A stretch of DNA of 64,000 bases from Gracilibacillus suaedae (GTDB lineage Bacteria; Bacillota; Bacilli; Bacillales; Amphibacillaceae). The number at the start of each line of letters is the position of its first letter. Within the stretch, counting starts at the first letter, position 1. The position numbers and the translations under genes are program-made. The stretch lies in NCBI RefSeq assembly GCF_017599345.1, contig NZ_JAGFVL010000045.1, positions 29,506 through 93,505 on the forward strand. Direction: 5' to 3'. Under the pieces are notes generated by a model that was given only the letters and a program-made list of their open reading frames with translations, was not told where the DNA came from and made no database searches. This document shows positions 35,467-43,923 of this stretch, piece after piece.

Positions 35467-37524
35467 ATTGACCTTTCAACAAAAATAATTCAACATAAAA
35501 AAACAATTGTTATTACTTTTATCGTGATAGCTCTGATTAGTGTGATTACGCAATTTGCCGTATCTGTTAATTATAATATGGTAGATTATTTGCCAGACGA
35601 TGCGCCGTCAACAAATGCGATGGATACAATGGAAGAAGAGTTTGAAGTGTCTGTGGCAAATGCTCGGGTATTAATGCATGATGTAACCGTACAGGAAGCA
35701 TTAGAATATAAAGAACAGCTTGCAGCTATTGATGGTGTTAGTGATGTAACTTGGTTAGATGATGCCATTGACATCAAGACACCGATTGAAATTGCTGACG
35801 AAGAAACAGTGGAATCTTACTATAAAGATAACAATGCCTTATTTTCCTTTCACATTCGTGACGGGGATGAGGTAGAAGTTACTGATCAAATCTATCAGTT
35901 AATTGGTGAAGATAATGCCCTATCAGGTGAAGCAGTAGACACAGCAACATCACAGAAAATGGCAGGGTCAGAATCAGCATACGCTGCGTTATTATTAGTT
36001 CCAATCATTATCATCATTTTGATCGTCTCAACGAATTCTTGGATGGAGCCAGTTTTCTTCCTTACGGCGATTGGAGTATCGGTGCTGATTAACCTTGGAA
36101 CCAATATATTTTTGGGAGAAGTATCATTTGTCACTCAGTCGGTTGCACCAATCCTTCAGTTAGCCGTATCACTCGATTATGCGATCTTTTTGTTACATAG
36201 CTTTTCCGATTTTCGTAACAAAGGAGAGGAACCGGTCAATGCTATGCGTTTAGCGATGAAGCGATCATTTCCAGCTATCGCAGCGAGTGCATCGACAACC
36301 TTTTTCGGATTTATGGCTCTTACGTTTATGAACTTCGAAATTGGTGCTGATTTAGGTGTTAATCTTGTTAAAGGTATATTACTTAGCTTTATTAGTGTGA
36401 TGGTATTCTTACCAGCATTAACACTCACTTTTTACAAGTGGATTGATAAGACTCAACATAAACAGATTGTACCGAATTTTAAAAATCTCGGCAGACGTGT
36501 GCTGAAATTTAAAATTCCAAGTTTAATTCTTGTCTTGTTCATCATTGTGCCTGCTTTCTTGGCGCAAAGTAATACAAACTTTATTTATGGTGTAGGAGAG
36601 CATCCAGACTCTACTCGAATCGGTGTGGATGAACAAACGATTGAAGATTCATTTGGTAAATATACACCGATGGTTTTGCTGATACCAAAAGGGGATATTG
36701 CTAAAGAAGAAGAGCTGGTACAGGATTTAGAGCAACTTGATCATGTGTCCAGTGTCTTGTCTTATGTCAATTCAGTCAGTGCAGCAATTCCGCCTGAGTA
36801 TTTGGACGAATCCATCACAGAGCAATTTTACTCCGAAAATTATGCGCGTATTATTTTGCACAGCAATACTGATGCAGAAGGTGATGCTGCTTTTGCTTTA
36901 ATTGATGAGGTAGAAGAAAAGGCTGAAAATTATTACGGAGATGACATTCATGCCTTAGGGGAAAGTGTGACACTGTATGATATTAAAAATACGGTGGAGA
37001 AGGATAATGTCGTAGTTAACGTACTAACGATCATTGCGATTGCGGTAGTGTTACTGCTTACTTTCCGTTCCATTTCCATGCCAATTGTGTTATTACTAAC
37101 CATACAAGCGGCGGTATGGATTAATTTATCTGTACCATACTTTATGGATTCGTCACTTGTATATGTAGGGTATCTGATCATAAGTACAGTGCAACTGGCC
37201 GCGACAGTCGATTACGCGATATTGTTATCAGAAGCGTACCATGTAAACAGAAAAGAAATGCCTGCTCTCCAGGCTATTAAGAAAACAATCGATGAGAAAA
37301 TCTTTTCGATTTTGATTTCCGCTTCGATTTTATCAAGTGTTGGATTTATCTTATGGATGACGTCCACCAATCCAATTGTCGGATCGATTGGCTTGTTACT
37401 TGGTAGAGGGGCATTACTTGCGTTTATTTTAGTTGTGTTTTTCTTGCCAGCCATGCTATTAGTGTTTGACAAAGTGATTGAAAAAACAACATGGAAAGCA
37501 AACTTTTATAAGAAGAAGGGTTGA
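35467..37524 (+). CDS. MMPL/RND-family exporter, apparent ATT start
   Basis: A membrane exporter related to MmpL/YdgH proteins: two repeats of one helix, an extracytoplasmic domain and five helices (for example LLLVPIIIIILIVST, then QLAVSLDYAIFLLHSFSDFRN, and later QLAATVDYAILLSEAYHVNRK, the paired proton-relay Asp helices). The first ATG/GTG-type codon in frame is GTG 35524, which would cut off the start of helix 1. The frame is open to 35458, and residues DLSTKIIQHKKTIVITFIVI before it look authentic. Only ATT at 35467 is suitably placed, ten bases after GAGAGG. The stop overlaps the next gene's ATG. About 685 residues. Confidence 0.82.
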   Translation: MDLSTKIIQHKKTIVITFIVIALISVITQFAVSVNYNMVDYLPDDAPSTNAMDTMEEEFEVSVANARVLMHDVTVQEALEYKEQLAAIDGVSDVTWLDDAIDIKTPIEIADEETVESYYKDNNALFSFHIRDGDEVEVTDQIYQLIGEDNALSGEAVDTATSQKMAGSESAYAALLLVPIIIIILIVSTNSWMEPVFFLTAIGVSVLINLGTNIFLGEVSFVTQSVAPILQLAVSLDYAIFLLHSFSDFRNKGEEPVNAMRLAMKRSFPAIAASASTTFFGFMALTFMNFEIGADLGVNLVKGILLSFISVMVFLPALTLTFYKWIDKTQHKQIVPNFKNLGRRVLKFKIPSLILVLFIIVPAFLAQSNTNFIYGVGEHPDSTRIGVDEQTIEDSFGKYTPMVLLIPKGDIAKEEELVQDLEQLDHVSSVLSYVNSVSAAIPPEYLDESITEQFYSENYARIILHSNTDAEGDAAFALIDEVEEKAENYYGDDIHALGESVTLYDIKNTVEKDNVVVNVLTIIAIAVVLLLTFRSISMPIVLLLTIQAAVWINLSVPYFMDSSLVYVGYLIISTVQLAATVDYAILLSEAYHVNRKEMPALQAIKKTIDEKIFSILISASILSSVGFILWMTSTNPIVGSIGLLLGRGALLAFILVVFFLPAMLLVFDKVIEKTTWKANFYKKKG

Positions 37525-39293
37525 TGATGAGAATAAAACGATTTTTATTGTTAGTGATCGTGTGTATAGTTGCACTCTCTCCTTTTAATGGAGTTACAGC
37601 TAGTACTGTAGCTCCTAAGGATGAGGTGATATATGCCACATTGCAACCAAATGGTGAAGAGTTCAATATGTATGTCGTAAACAGTTTTGAAGTGGAAGAA
37701 CAGGAAGAGTTAGTCGATTATGGTGATTATACGAATGTGAAAAACTTGACTGACCTATCCGAAATAACGAAAGAGGGGGATGAAATTTCCTTTACTGCAT
37801 CTGAGGATACCTTTTACTATCAAGGTGATCTAGAAAATAAACCGTTACCTTGGGATTTTGCTATCCACTATCAGCTTGATGGGGAAGAGGTGAATCCAGA
37901 GGAAATATTAGGTCAGGATGGTCATTTACAGTTGGAGATTGAGACTTCTGCAAACGAGGATGTTAATCCGATCTTCTTTAAAAATTACTTATTACAGATT
38001 TCGCTTTCGCTAGATGGTGAGTTGTATCAAAATATTGAGGCAGAACAAGGAACGATCGCAAATGCCGGTAAGAATAAACAAGTGACATTTACGGTAATGC
38101 CGGAGAAAGAGGAAAATTTTCTATTAGAAGCAGATGTAACAGACTTTGAATTGGAAGGAATCGAGATCTCGGCAGTACCTTCCTCCATGTCGATTGATTC
38201 CCCAGATACTGATGAGGTAACAGAGGATTTTGAAACTTTATCAGATGCCACCGCAGAAATTGATGACGGAGTAGGCGAATTAGCGGGTGGTATTTCAGAA
38301 TTGAATAGTGGTGTGTCAAGCTTGAAAAGTGGTTCCAGCGATTATCAAGATGGTATTACCAAAATTAGTAATGGATCAGCTGATCTGATCAGTGGTAGTA
38401 AGTCTATCGATCAAGCATTAAGCACGATGAAAAATTCCATCGATCAAAATGTGGAAACAGGAGATATCAGCGCATTACAGGATGGTCTCGTACAAATCGC
38501 GGATGGCTTAAGAGAAGCAAGCACTGGATTAGAGACATTGCAGCAAAATTATACGAAAGCCTATCAAGAGTTGGATAAATCGATAAATGCTATTCCGACA
38601 AATGTTTCAGAGGAAGAGATTCAAGAATTGGATTTAAGTGAAGCAGATCAAAAAGTAGTAGACAAATTAGTTAGCACATATGAGGCTGCTCGTACAGCAA
38701 AAGGTACCTATGAAAAAGTCAGCAAAGCATTTGAAGCAGTCACCCCAACTCTTGACGAAGTAAGTAGTTCGCAAAATAAAATGGCGTCCTCACTGGAAAC
38801 AATGGCTGATCAAATCGCAGCAGCAAGTGAAGGAATGGATATTCAAGAAGGCTTAAAAGAATTACAAGAAGGGTTAGCGACACTATCCGGTAATTATCGA
38901 GAATTTCATGCAGGTCTTGAGGAATATACAAATGGTGTTGATGAATTGTCCAATGCCTATCAGGACCTCCATACCGGAATTGTAGAATTAGAAGACGGAA
39001 CTACTGCACTGGAAGATGGTGCAAGTGAGTTACATGATGGAACAACAGAATTGGCTGATTCAACAAGCGACTTACCTGACCAAATGCAAGATGAAATAGA
39101 TGAGATGATCAATGATTACGATAAGTCAGATTTTGATGCAGAATCATTTGTTTCCGACAAAAATGAAAATGTGCAATCCGTTCAATTCGTAATAAAAACA
39201 GAGAGCATTACCCAAGATGAAGAAGAGGACGAGGAAGAAGAGACAGAAGAAGAGAAGAGCTTCTGGGATCGCTTATTAGATTTATTTAGATGA
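37524..39293 (+). CDS. exported heptad-repeat protein (YhgE/Pip-like), partner of the MMPL exporter
   Basis: A 589-residue protein with a signal peptide (about 1-26), an N-terminal beta-rich part to about residue 225, then long helices carrying the LxxGxxxLxxG-type repeats of the YhgE/Pip family (VGELAGGISELNSGVSSLKSG; GIVELEDGTTALEDGASEL). The tail is very acidic and ends in an amphipathic FWDRLLDLF helix. A membrane helix at the C-terminus is lacking. Translation is coupled to the exporter (stop TGA overlaps the ATG). A shared operon suggests the two form an export or envelope complex, an inference. Confidence 0.75.
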   Translation: MMRIKRFLLLVIVCIVALSPFNGVTASTVAPKDEVIYATLQPNGEEFNMYVVNSFEVEEQEELVDYGDYTNVKNLTDLSEITKEGDEISFTASEDTFYYQGDLENKPLPWDFAIHYQLDGEEVNPEEILGQDGHLQLEIETSANEDVNPIFFKNYLLQISLSLDGELYQNIEAEQGTIANAGKNKQVTFTVMPEKEENFLLEADVTDFELEGIEISAVPSSMSIDSPDTDEVTEDFETLSDATAEIDDGVGELAGGISELNSGVSSLKSGSSDYQDGITKISNGSADLISGSKSIDQALSTMKNSIDQNVETGDISALQDGLVQIADGLREASTGLETLQQNYTKAYQELDKSINAIPTNVSEEEIQELDLSEADQKVVDKLVSTYEAARTAKGTYEKVSKAFEAVTPTLDEVSSSQNKMASSLETMADQIAAASEGMDIQEGLKELQEGLATLSGNYREFHAGLEEYTNGVDELSNAYQDLHTGIVELEDGTTALEDGASELHDGTTELADSTSDLPDQMQDEIDEMINDYDKSDFDAESFVSDKNENVQSVQFVIKTESITQDEEEDEEEETEEEKSFWDRLLDLFR

Positions 39294-39385
39294 TGATCAG
39301 TAGGGATTGTGAATAGATGTCGATGGCATACCTGTTAGTTGGGTATGCTTTCTTTTTTGTGAGAAGACCACTGTTGAGTCGATTT

Positions 39386-39568
39386 GACGGACATCTATTC
39401 CGTTATTTTAGCTAAAAGTAGTGATTTTTAGATATTCGCGGACATCTGTTCCTTTATTTACTGTAAATCATGCTATTTTTCTAATGAAATGGCTGAATAG
39501 CGGAATAGATGTCCGCGGGCATCCCCCAAATGGCATTTTTGTTATGAATAGCGGAATAGATGTCCGTG
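39386..39568. repeat. four-copy repeat of GCGGACATCTATTCCGCTATT, two direct and two inverted
   Basis: Copies: 39386-39409 (GACGGACATCTATTCCGTT), 39437-39459 (CGCGGACATCTGTTCC), and inverted 39495-39517 and 39546-39568 (GAATAGCGGAATAGATGTCC). The two halves can fold into a long cruciform or RNA hairpin. They fill the 340-base gap between the YhgE-like gene and the LLM oxidoreductase gene. Confidence 0.85.
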
Positions 39569-39636
39569 AAAAAAGATAAGCTTAATTGTTTTTCAAATTC
39601 CCGCAAAAAAATTACACTTAAGAAAAGGAGCGAAGA

Positions 39637-40632
39637 ATGATGAAATTAAGTGTATTAGATCAAGCACCCATTTCCAGGGGAGATACACCTGAACAAACAT
39701 TGGCAAATACGTTAGATCTTGCGCAGTGGACAGAGCAATTAGGTTATCATCGTTATTGGGTGGCGGAGCATCATAATACCAATGGATTGGCAAGCTCATC
39801 ACCGCAGATAATTATGACAAGAATTGCTGCTGTAACCAATACCATCCGCGTTGGATCAGGTGGTGTTTTATTACCACAGTACAGTTCTTACAAAATAGCT
39901 GAAGATTTTAAAACGTTAGAAGGATTTTTCCCTGAACGGATTGATTTAGGTGTCGGCCGTTCGCCTGGTGGTTCACAACTAACTCGGTCAGCACTTACGG
40001 ATAATCAAAACAAAAGATTAAGCGAATTTCCGCGTCAACTCACGGATTTACAGGGATTTTTACATAATTCATTACCAAGAGAGCATGAATTTCGTATGGT
40101 GAAAGCTGGTCCTCGTGTGGAGAAGTCCCCACCTATATGGGTATTAGGATTGTCGGAGCGTGGAGCAACGAACGCGGCAGAGCTTGGCGTCGGGTTTGTG
40201 TTCGGTCATTTTATTAATCCGACTAATGGTGAAAAAGTAATGCAGACATATCGTGAGAAATTTCAACCTTCTGTTTCCATGAATCAGCCTAAAATGATGG
40301 TTTGTATTTTTGTTATCTGTGCTGAGACAGAAGAGGAGGCAGAAGAATTAGCATTAACACAAGACAAATGGCTGCTTAGTGTAGGAAAAGGGGCAGATAC
40401 GAAAGTACCTTCGATAGAAGAAGTCCGAAAGAAATCATTTACGCAAGAAGAACTGGATATCATGAAGAAAAACAGAGAGCGTTGTATAATCGGAACACCT
40501 TCCAAAGTCAAACAAGAGCTTACTCGCCTGCAAAAGGTCTATCAAACAGATGAATTTATGCTGATCACGAATATTCACGACTTTGAAGCAAAAAAGAAAT
40601 CCTATCAACTGATAGCAGAAGCGATACTATAA
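39637..40632 (+). CDS. LLM-class flavin-dependent oxidoreductase (luciferase-like, YceB type)
   Basis: A 331-residue TIM-barrel flavin monooxygenase-like protein. Signature blocks are LSVLDQAPISRGDTPEQTL at the start, YHRYWVAEHHN, VGSGGVLLPQYSSYKIAEDF and RIDLGVGRSPGG. These define the group-1 bacterial luciferase-like proteins (YceB/YvbT). They use FMN or F420 in other species, and the natural substrate is unknown. AAGGAG lies six bases before ATG 39637; ATG 39640 is equally possible. Monocistronic, between two repeat regions. Confidence 0.85.
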   Translation: MMKLSVLDQAPISRGDTPEQTLANTLDLAQWTEQLGYHRYWVAEHHNTNGLASSSPQIIMTRIAAVTNTIRVGSGGVLLPQYSSYKIAEDFKTLEGFFPERIDLGVGRSPGGSQLTRSALTDNQNKRLSEFPRQLTDLQGFLHNSLPREHEFRMVKAGPRVEKSPPIWVLGLSERGATNAAELGVGFVFGHFINPTNGEKVMQTYREKFQPSVSMNQPKMMVCIFVICAETEEEAEELALTQDKWLLSVGKGADTKVPSIEEVRKKSFTQEELDIMKKNRERCIIGTPSKVKQELTRLQKVYQTDEFMLITNIHDFEAKKKSYQLIAEAIL

Positions 40633-40633
40633 G

Positions 40634-40743
40634 AAAAGCGCAAAGCGCCTGCGTAAAAACATAGTGACTGGACCGAAGCAACTGAGATAAAGGAATCACG
40701 GTGAGCATGCGAACCGATGATGACTTATCGTAGGGCGCTTTCG
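40634..40743. repeat. Bacillaceae-type intergenic repeat ending in GCGC..GCGCTTT
   Basis: It starts AAAAGCGCAAAGCGCC and ends GGGCGCTTTCG, with inner complementary pieces (GATAA...TTATC). The layout is that of the bcr-like dispersed repeats common after Bacillaceae genes. It lies directly behind the LLM gene. Confidence 0.55.
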
Positions 40744-40777
40744 TAGACATCTTCGTTTATACTTTCTTACCCAATAA

Positions 40778-40813
40778 AGCAAAAGAGACAGTGGTACAAA
40801 GAACCACTGTCTC
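40778..40813 (-). terminator. terminator of the 3-hydroxyacyl-CoA dehydrogenase gene
   Basis: GAGACAGTGGT pairs with ACCACTGTCTC (perfect 11 bp, 7-base loop) and TTTTGC follows on the minus strand. Confidence 0.8.
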
Positions 40814-40817
40814 CTCT

Positions 40818-41720
40818 TTATGCTTTAAGAAAATCAGGATCTTGATAGCTTGGGTTAGGATATTTATAAAATCCTTCACCGGTAGCCGTTCCTAATTTGT
40901 TCTGGTCAATATATTCTGTCTTTAATAGTTCTGCTAATTTTGCAGCACCTTGGTCACCGGTTTTAGCTGCTTTTTGTTTCACAATATTGTAGGCAGTATT
41001 AATTCCTATTATATCTAGGATCGCAAAAGGTCCCTTTGGTGACCCGGTCGCAGTCATCCAGGTTTTATCAATTGTCTCTGGATCTGCTACTCCTTTAATA
41101 AATAAACCTTGAGCGGCATCAAGTAATGGGACTAATAAGGAATTAAGGATATACCCGGGTTGTTCTTTATGTAGCGGTAGAGCAATCATGCCAATTTGTT
41201 TAGCAAATGCAAGAACATCCTCAAACACTTGCTCATCGGTTTGTTCATGTTTCATCACTTCAGCTGTATTATTTAGCCATATTTCGTTGGCAAAATGAAG
41301 TGCCAGAAATTTTTCAGGTCTACCTGTTACTTCTGCAAATTGACTAGGTAACAGTGTCGAAGTATTTGTAGCAAATATAGTGTCTTCAGGAGCAACTTGT
41401 CCAAGCTTTTGGTAAAATGTATTCTTAATATCCACTACTTCTGGAATCGCTTCAATGACCAGATCTGCTTTTGATACTGCCTGTTTTAAATCTGACTGAA
41501 AGTCCATACGGTCAATGGCCGCATCGACTTGTACTTGTGTTGCATTTAGGTCTACTTTATAGCGATCTTTTAGTTTGGTAATACGTTCTTTTGCCTGGTT
41601 TAACGCATCATCATTAATATCATAAACCACCACTTCAAAACCCTTGAAGGCAGTTTGGTAAGCAATCTGGCTTCCTAAAACCCCACCACCAGCAACGGTA
41701 ACTTTTTGATATGATGCCAT
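40818..41720 (-). CDS. 3-hydroxyacyl-CoA dehydrogenase
   Basis: An NAD-dependent oxidation of 3-hydroxyacyl-CoA (or 3-hydroxybutyryl-CoA). The 300 residues show the Rossmann motif VTVAGGGVLGSQIAYQTAFKG at the N-terminus, VIEAIPEVVDIKNTFYQKL, TNTSTLLPSQFAE and LHFANEIW (the catalytic His-Glu region). The C-terminal dimerisation part has GYILNSLLVPLLDAAQ and GFYKYPNP. The N-terminal motif reads GGGVLG rather than GxGxMG, a common variant. Monocistronic; no thiolase or crotonase next to it, so pathway assignment is open. Confidence 0.85.
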   Translation of the reverse strand: MASYQKVTVAGGGVLGSQIAYQTAFKGFEVVVYDINDDALNQAKERITKLKDRYKVDLNATQVQVDAAIDRMDFQSDLKQAVSKADLVIEAIPEVVDIKNTFYQKLGQVAPEDTIFATNTSTLLPSQFAEVTGRPEKFLALHFANEIWLNNTAEVMKHEQTDEQVFEDVLAFAKQIGMIALPLHKEQPGYILNSLLVPLLDAAQGLFIKGVADPETIDKTWMTATGSPKGPFAILDIIGINTAYNIVKQKAAKTGDQGAAKLAELLKTEYIDQNKLGTATGEGFYKYPNPSYQDPDFLKA

Positions 41721-41802
41721 ACCTATCCCATCCCCTTTTATTGTCTAGTAAAACACTACTATATTATGACATAAGGATAGATGATCATTCAATAATTAGG
41801 TA

Positions 41803-42363
41803 TTATGACTTAGATTCGTTATGCCTGATTGGTGCATAGTCGAACAATTTTCCTTCGTAAATTAATTCCATGCGATTATTCTTTCTGAAATCATCTGGTG
41901 TTACCATGGCGGGAAGTTTATCCGAAAATTTAATACCTGCTCGATAAAGAATATCTGCGACAAATTGCGAACAAAAATAGGAATTACTGAATTCAACAGG
42001 CTCTTTTAAGGAGACGCCAATCACACCCAATATATTGTAGAGAAATTTATCATTATTTTTAATAAACACTTCCAATATTCGTTTCATTTTATCCATTTCA
42101 CGTTTGGATACTTGTAGACGATAGATAACACAATGGGTATTACGATATTTACTGAATGTTCCAGTCAAGATATCTTCTTTTACAAATCCACCATTTAGAG
42201 GGTTCTTTGGATTCTTTCTGCCAAAGCTGTACATCTCTTTCAATTCAGGGTCAAAAGCAAGAGAAGCATGGTTATATGGTGCTTTCGTATATGTTTTGAT
42301 AACATTTGTAAATAAAGTGCCTGTATCAGATAACATAATATAAACATATTTTTCTTCACTCAT
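41803..42363 (-). CDS. permuted NlpC/P60-like (YiiX/YebB-type) cysteine peptidase fold
   Basis: A 186-residue protein. YNHASLAFDPEL supplies the His of the permuted papain-like triad and NSYFCSQFVADILYRAG the nucleophile Cys; this His-before-Cys order is that of YiiX/YebB/LRAT-like proteins. There is no signal peptide. ATG 42363 is preferred (GGTGATG six bases upstream) over earlier in-frame starts. Homologues are lipid- or peptide-acting hydrolases; the substrate here is unknown. It is divergent from the CdsA-like gene, which may point to a lipid role. Confidence 0.75.
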   Translation of the reverse strand: MSEEKYVYIMLSDTGTLFTNVIKTYTKAPYNHASLAFDPELKEMYSFGRKNPKNPLNGGFVKEDILTGTFSKYRNTHCVIYRLQVSKREMDKMKRILEVFIKNNDKFLYNILGVIGVSLKEPVEFSNSYFCSQFVADILYRAGIKFSDKLPAMVTPDDFRKNNRMELIYEGKLFDYAPIRHNESKS

Positions 42364-42454
42364 GTACATCACCAACTATTATCATTCTACTCTTTTCATT
42401 ATAACGCATTTACTGTAAAATGAATGCAGTTTTTAAAAAGATTGGGTGAGATTC

Positions 42455-43369
42455 TTGAGGGAAACGATTTGGACTTTATCTATTATCTTTTTTATTTTGT
42501 TGGTCGTATCGATAGTTTTTAAGATTATATCTAGATTACAACCAGAGAAGGATTTTGCCACGATTCAACTCCGTGTCAAAACATGGTGGGGAATGTTCAC
42601 CATTTTTTGTTTCGCAACATTATTCAATACAACAGTTTCTTTGATCGCTATTATGATATTATGTTTTTTTGCATTGAAAGAATATTTTTCTATGATGAAA
42701 ACAAGGAAGTCAGATAGACGAATTTTCTTATGGTCTTATTTAATGATTCCACTACAATTTTACTGGATCTATATTGGCTGGTATGGCATGTTCATCGTGT
42801 TTATTCCTGTCTATGTTTTTTTATTTTTACCACTTCCACGAATTATTGGCAAAGGTACCGTAGGTTTTCTGCGATCGGTTAGTTTTACCCAGTGGGGGTT
42901 AATTTTGATGGTATTTGGTTTAAGTCATTTAGCTTATTTTCCGATTGCTACTCCAGAATTCGGTGCGAACCTTGTCTTGTATTTAATTATTTTGACACAA
43001 GTCAATGATGTCACTCAGTATCTAGTATCCCTTTATCTCGGCAAAAGAAAAGTTGCACCAACGGCAAACCCTTATATTACGTGGGAGGGGTTTATTGGGG
43101 CGCTTATTGCTACAACTGTCATATCCTATTGTGTATATCCGTTATTAACACCGTTAGATCTAACATTTGGTATTATTTCAGGCATTTTAATCAGTGTTTC
43201 GGGATACTTTGGAAGTTTGACGATATCCGTGTTAAAGCGGGACCTTCTAATAGGAAACAAAGAAGCACTGGAGCGGTTAAAGGATCGTTATCTTAATCGA
43301 ATCGATAGTTTAACATATACGGCACCGGTCTTCTTTCATGTGATCCGTTACTTTTTTGATTTTATGTAA
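42455..43369 (+). CDS. CdsA-like phosphatidate cytidylyltransferase
   Basis: An integral membrane enzyme family that makes CDP-diacylglycerol from phosphatidate and CTP. About eight helices. The C-terminal signature is intact: KVAPTANPYITWEGFIGAL, then SVLKRDLLIGNKEALERLKDRYLNRIDSLTYTAPVFFH. Its N-terminal half is more divergent than housekeeping CdsA, so it is probably a second paralogue. I prefer TTG 42455 with GGTGAG upstream; GTG 42446 has no ribosome site. 304 residues. Confidence 0.82.
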   Translation: MRETIWTLSIIFFILLVVSIVFKIISRLQPEKDFATIQLRVKTWWGMFTIFCFATLFNTTVSLIAIMILCFFALKEYFSMMKTRKSDRRIFLWSYLMIPLQFYWIYIGWYGMFIVFIPVYVFLFLPLPRIIGKGTVGFLRSVSFTQWGLILMVFGLSHLAYFPIATPEFGANLVLYLIILTQVNDVTQYLVSLYLGKRKVAPTANPYITWEGFIGALIATTVISYCVYPLLTPLDLTFGIISGILISVSGYFGSLTISVLKRDLLIGNKEALERLKDRYLNRIDSLTYTAPVFFHVIRYFFDFM

Positions 43370-43383
43370 CTATTCAAACGAGA

Positions 43384-43412
43384 AAAATCCATGGGGCGAC
43401 CATGGATTTTTT
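43384..43412. terminator. bidirectional terminator after cdsA-like gene
   Basis: AAAAATCCATGG pairs with CCATGGATTTTTT around GGCGA. Confidence 0.85.
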
Positions 43413-43421
43413 AAGTATCAT

Positions 43422-43703
43422 TTATCGAGCTATCTGATATTCCTTTAAATGGATACATTTTGTTAGATCATGTAATGTTTGTTGCGGATTTTCTCCTTCG
43501 ACAATTAATTGAATCTCACATTTTGGGTTCATAGTTAACGATAATGACACGAGACTTGGTAAACTTTCAAGTGTGATCATATCATGATGGAAAAGAAGGT
43601 AAATATGACCTTTATAATTTTTCTGATAGGTATGTAATGCTAAGAGCTGGTTAATGGATAATCTTTCATTCAACTCCATATTTTTAGATAAAAACTCCTT
43701 CAT
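43422..43703 (-). CDS. HPr-like domain protein lacking the active-site His
   Basis: A 93-residue protein that aligns over its length with HPr. TLESLPSLVSLSLTMNPKCEIQLIVEGENPQQTLHDL matches the HPr stretch around Ser46 (NLKSIMGVMSLGI...AEITISASGADE). In that alignment Ser47 occupies the regulatory Ser46 position, but the phosphocarrier His15 is replaced by Ser16 (LNERLSINQLLAL against the HARPAT region). It therefore cannot act as a PTS carrier. Like Crh it might be a regulatory derivative. The alignment is my own reading and needs a profile search. Monocistronic. Confidence 0.6.
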   Translation of the reverse strand: MKEFLSKNMELNERLSINQLLALHTYQKNYKGHIYLLFHHDMITLESLPSLVSLSLTMNPKCEIQLIVEGENPQQTLHDLTKCIHLKEYQIAR

Positions 43704-43923
43704 GTTGCACCCTCTTCATACAAACTACTTATCTATAACCCGTTTACCAATCGACGAAACGGTCACTTGTATTAAAAATTAATGACAAATATTACAAAAG
43801 CGTAACCTTAAGCACTATGGGAGATCGAAACCCTCCACTGATGGTAGACTTACTTTGTCTAAAGGCCAATTACTATAACTCCTCAGCTAATTCTTATATA
43901 ATAATTGGAAGGGAGGGGTTAAC

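Noticed and set aside
41803..42363. Classical NlpC/P60 endopeptidase
   Set aside because: His precedes Cys in the chain, so the order is permuted, and there is no signal peptide or SH3/LysM domain.
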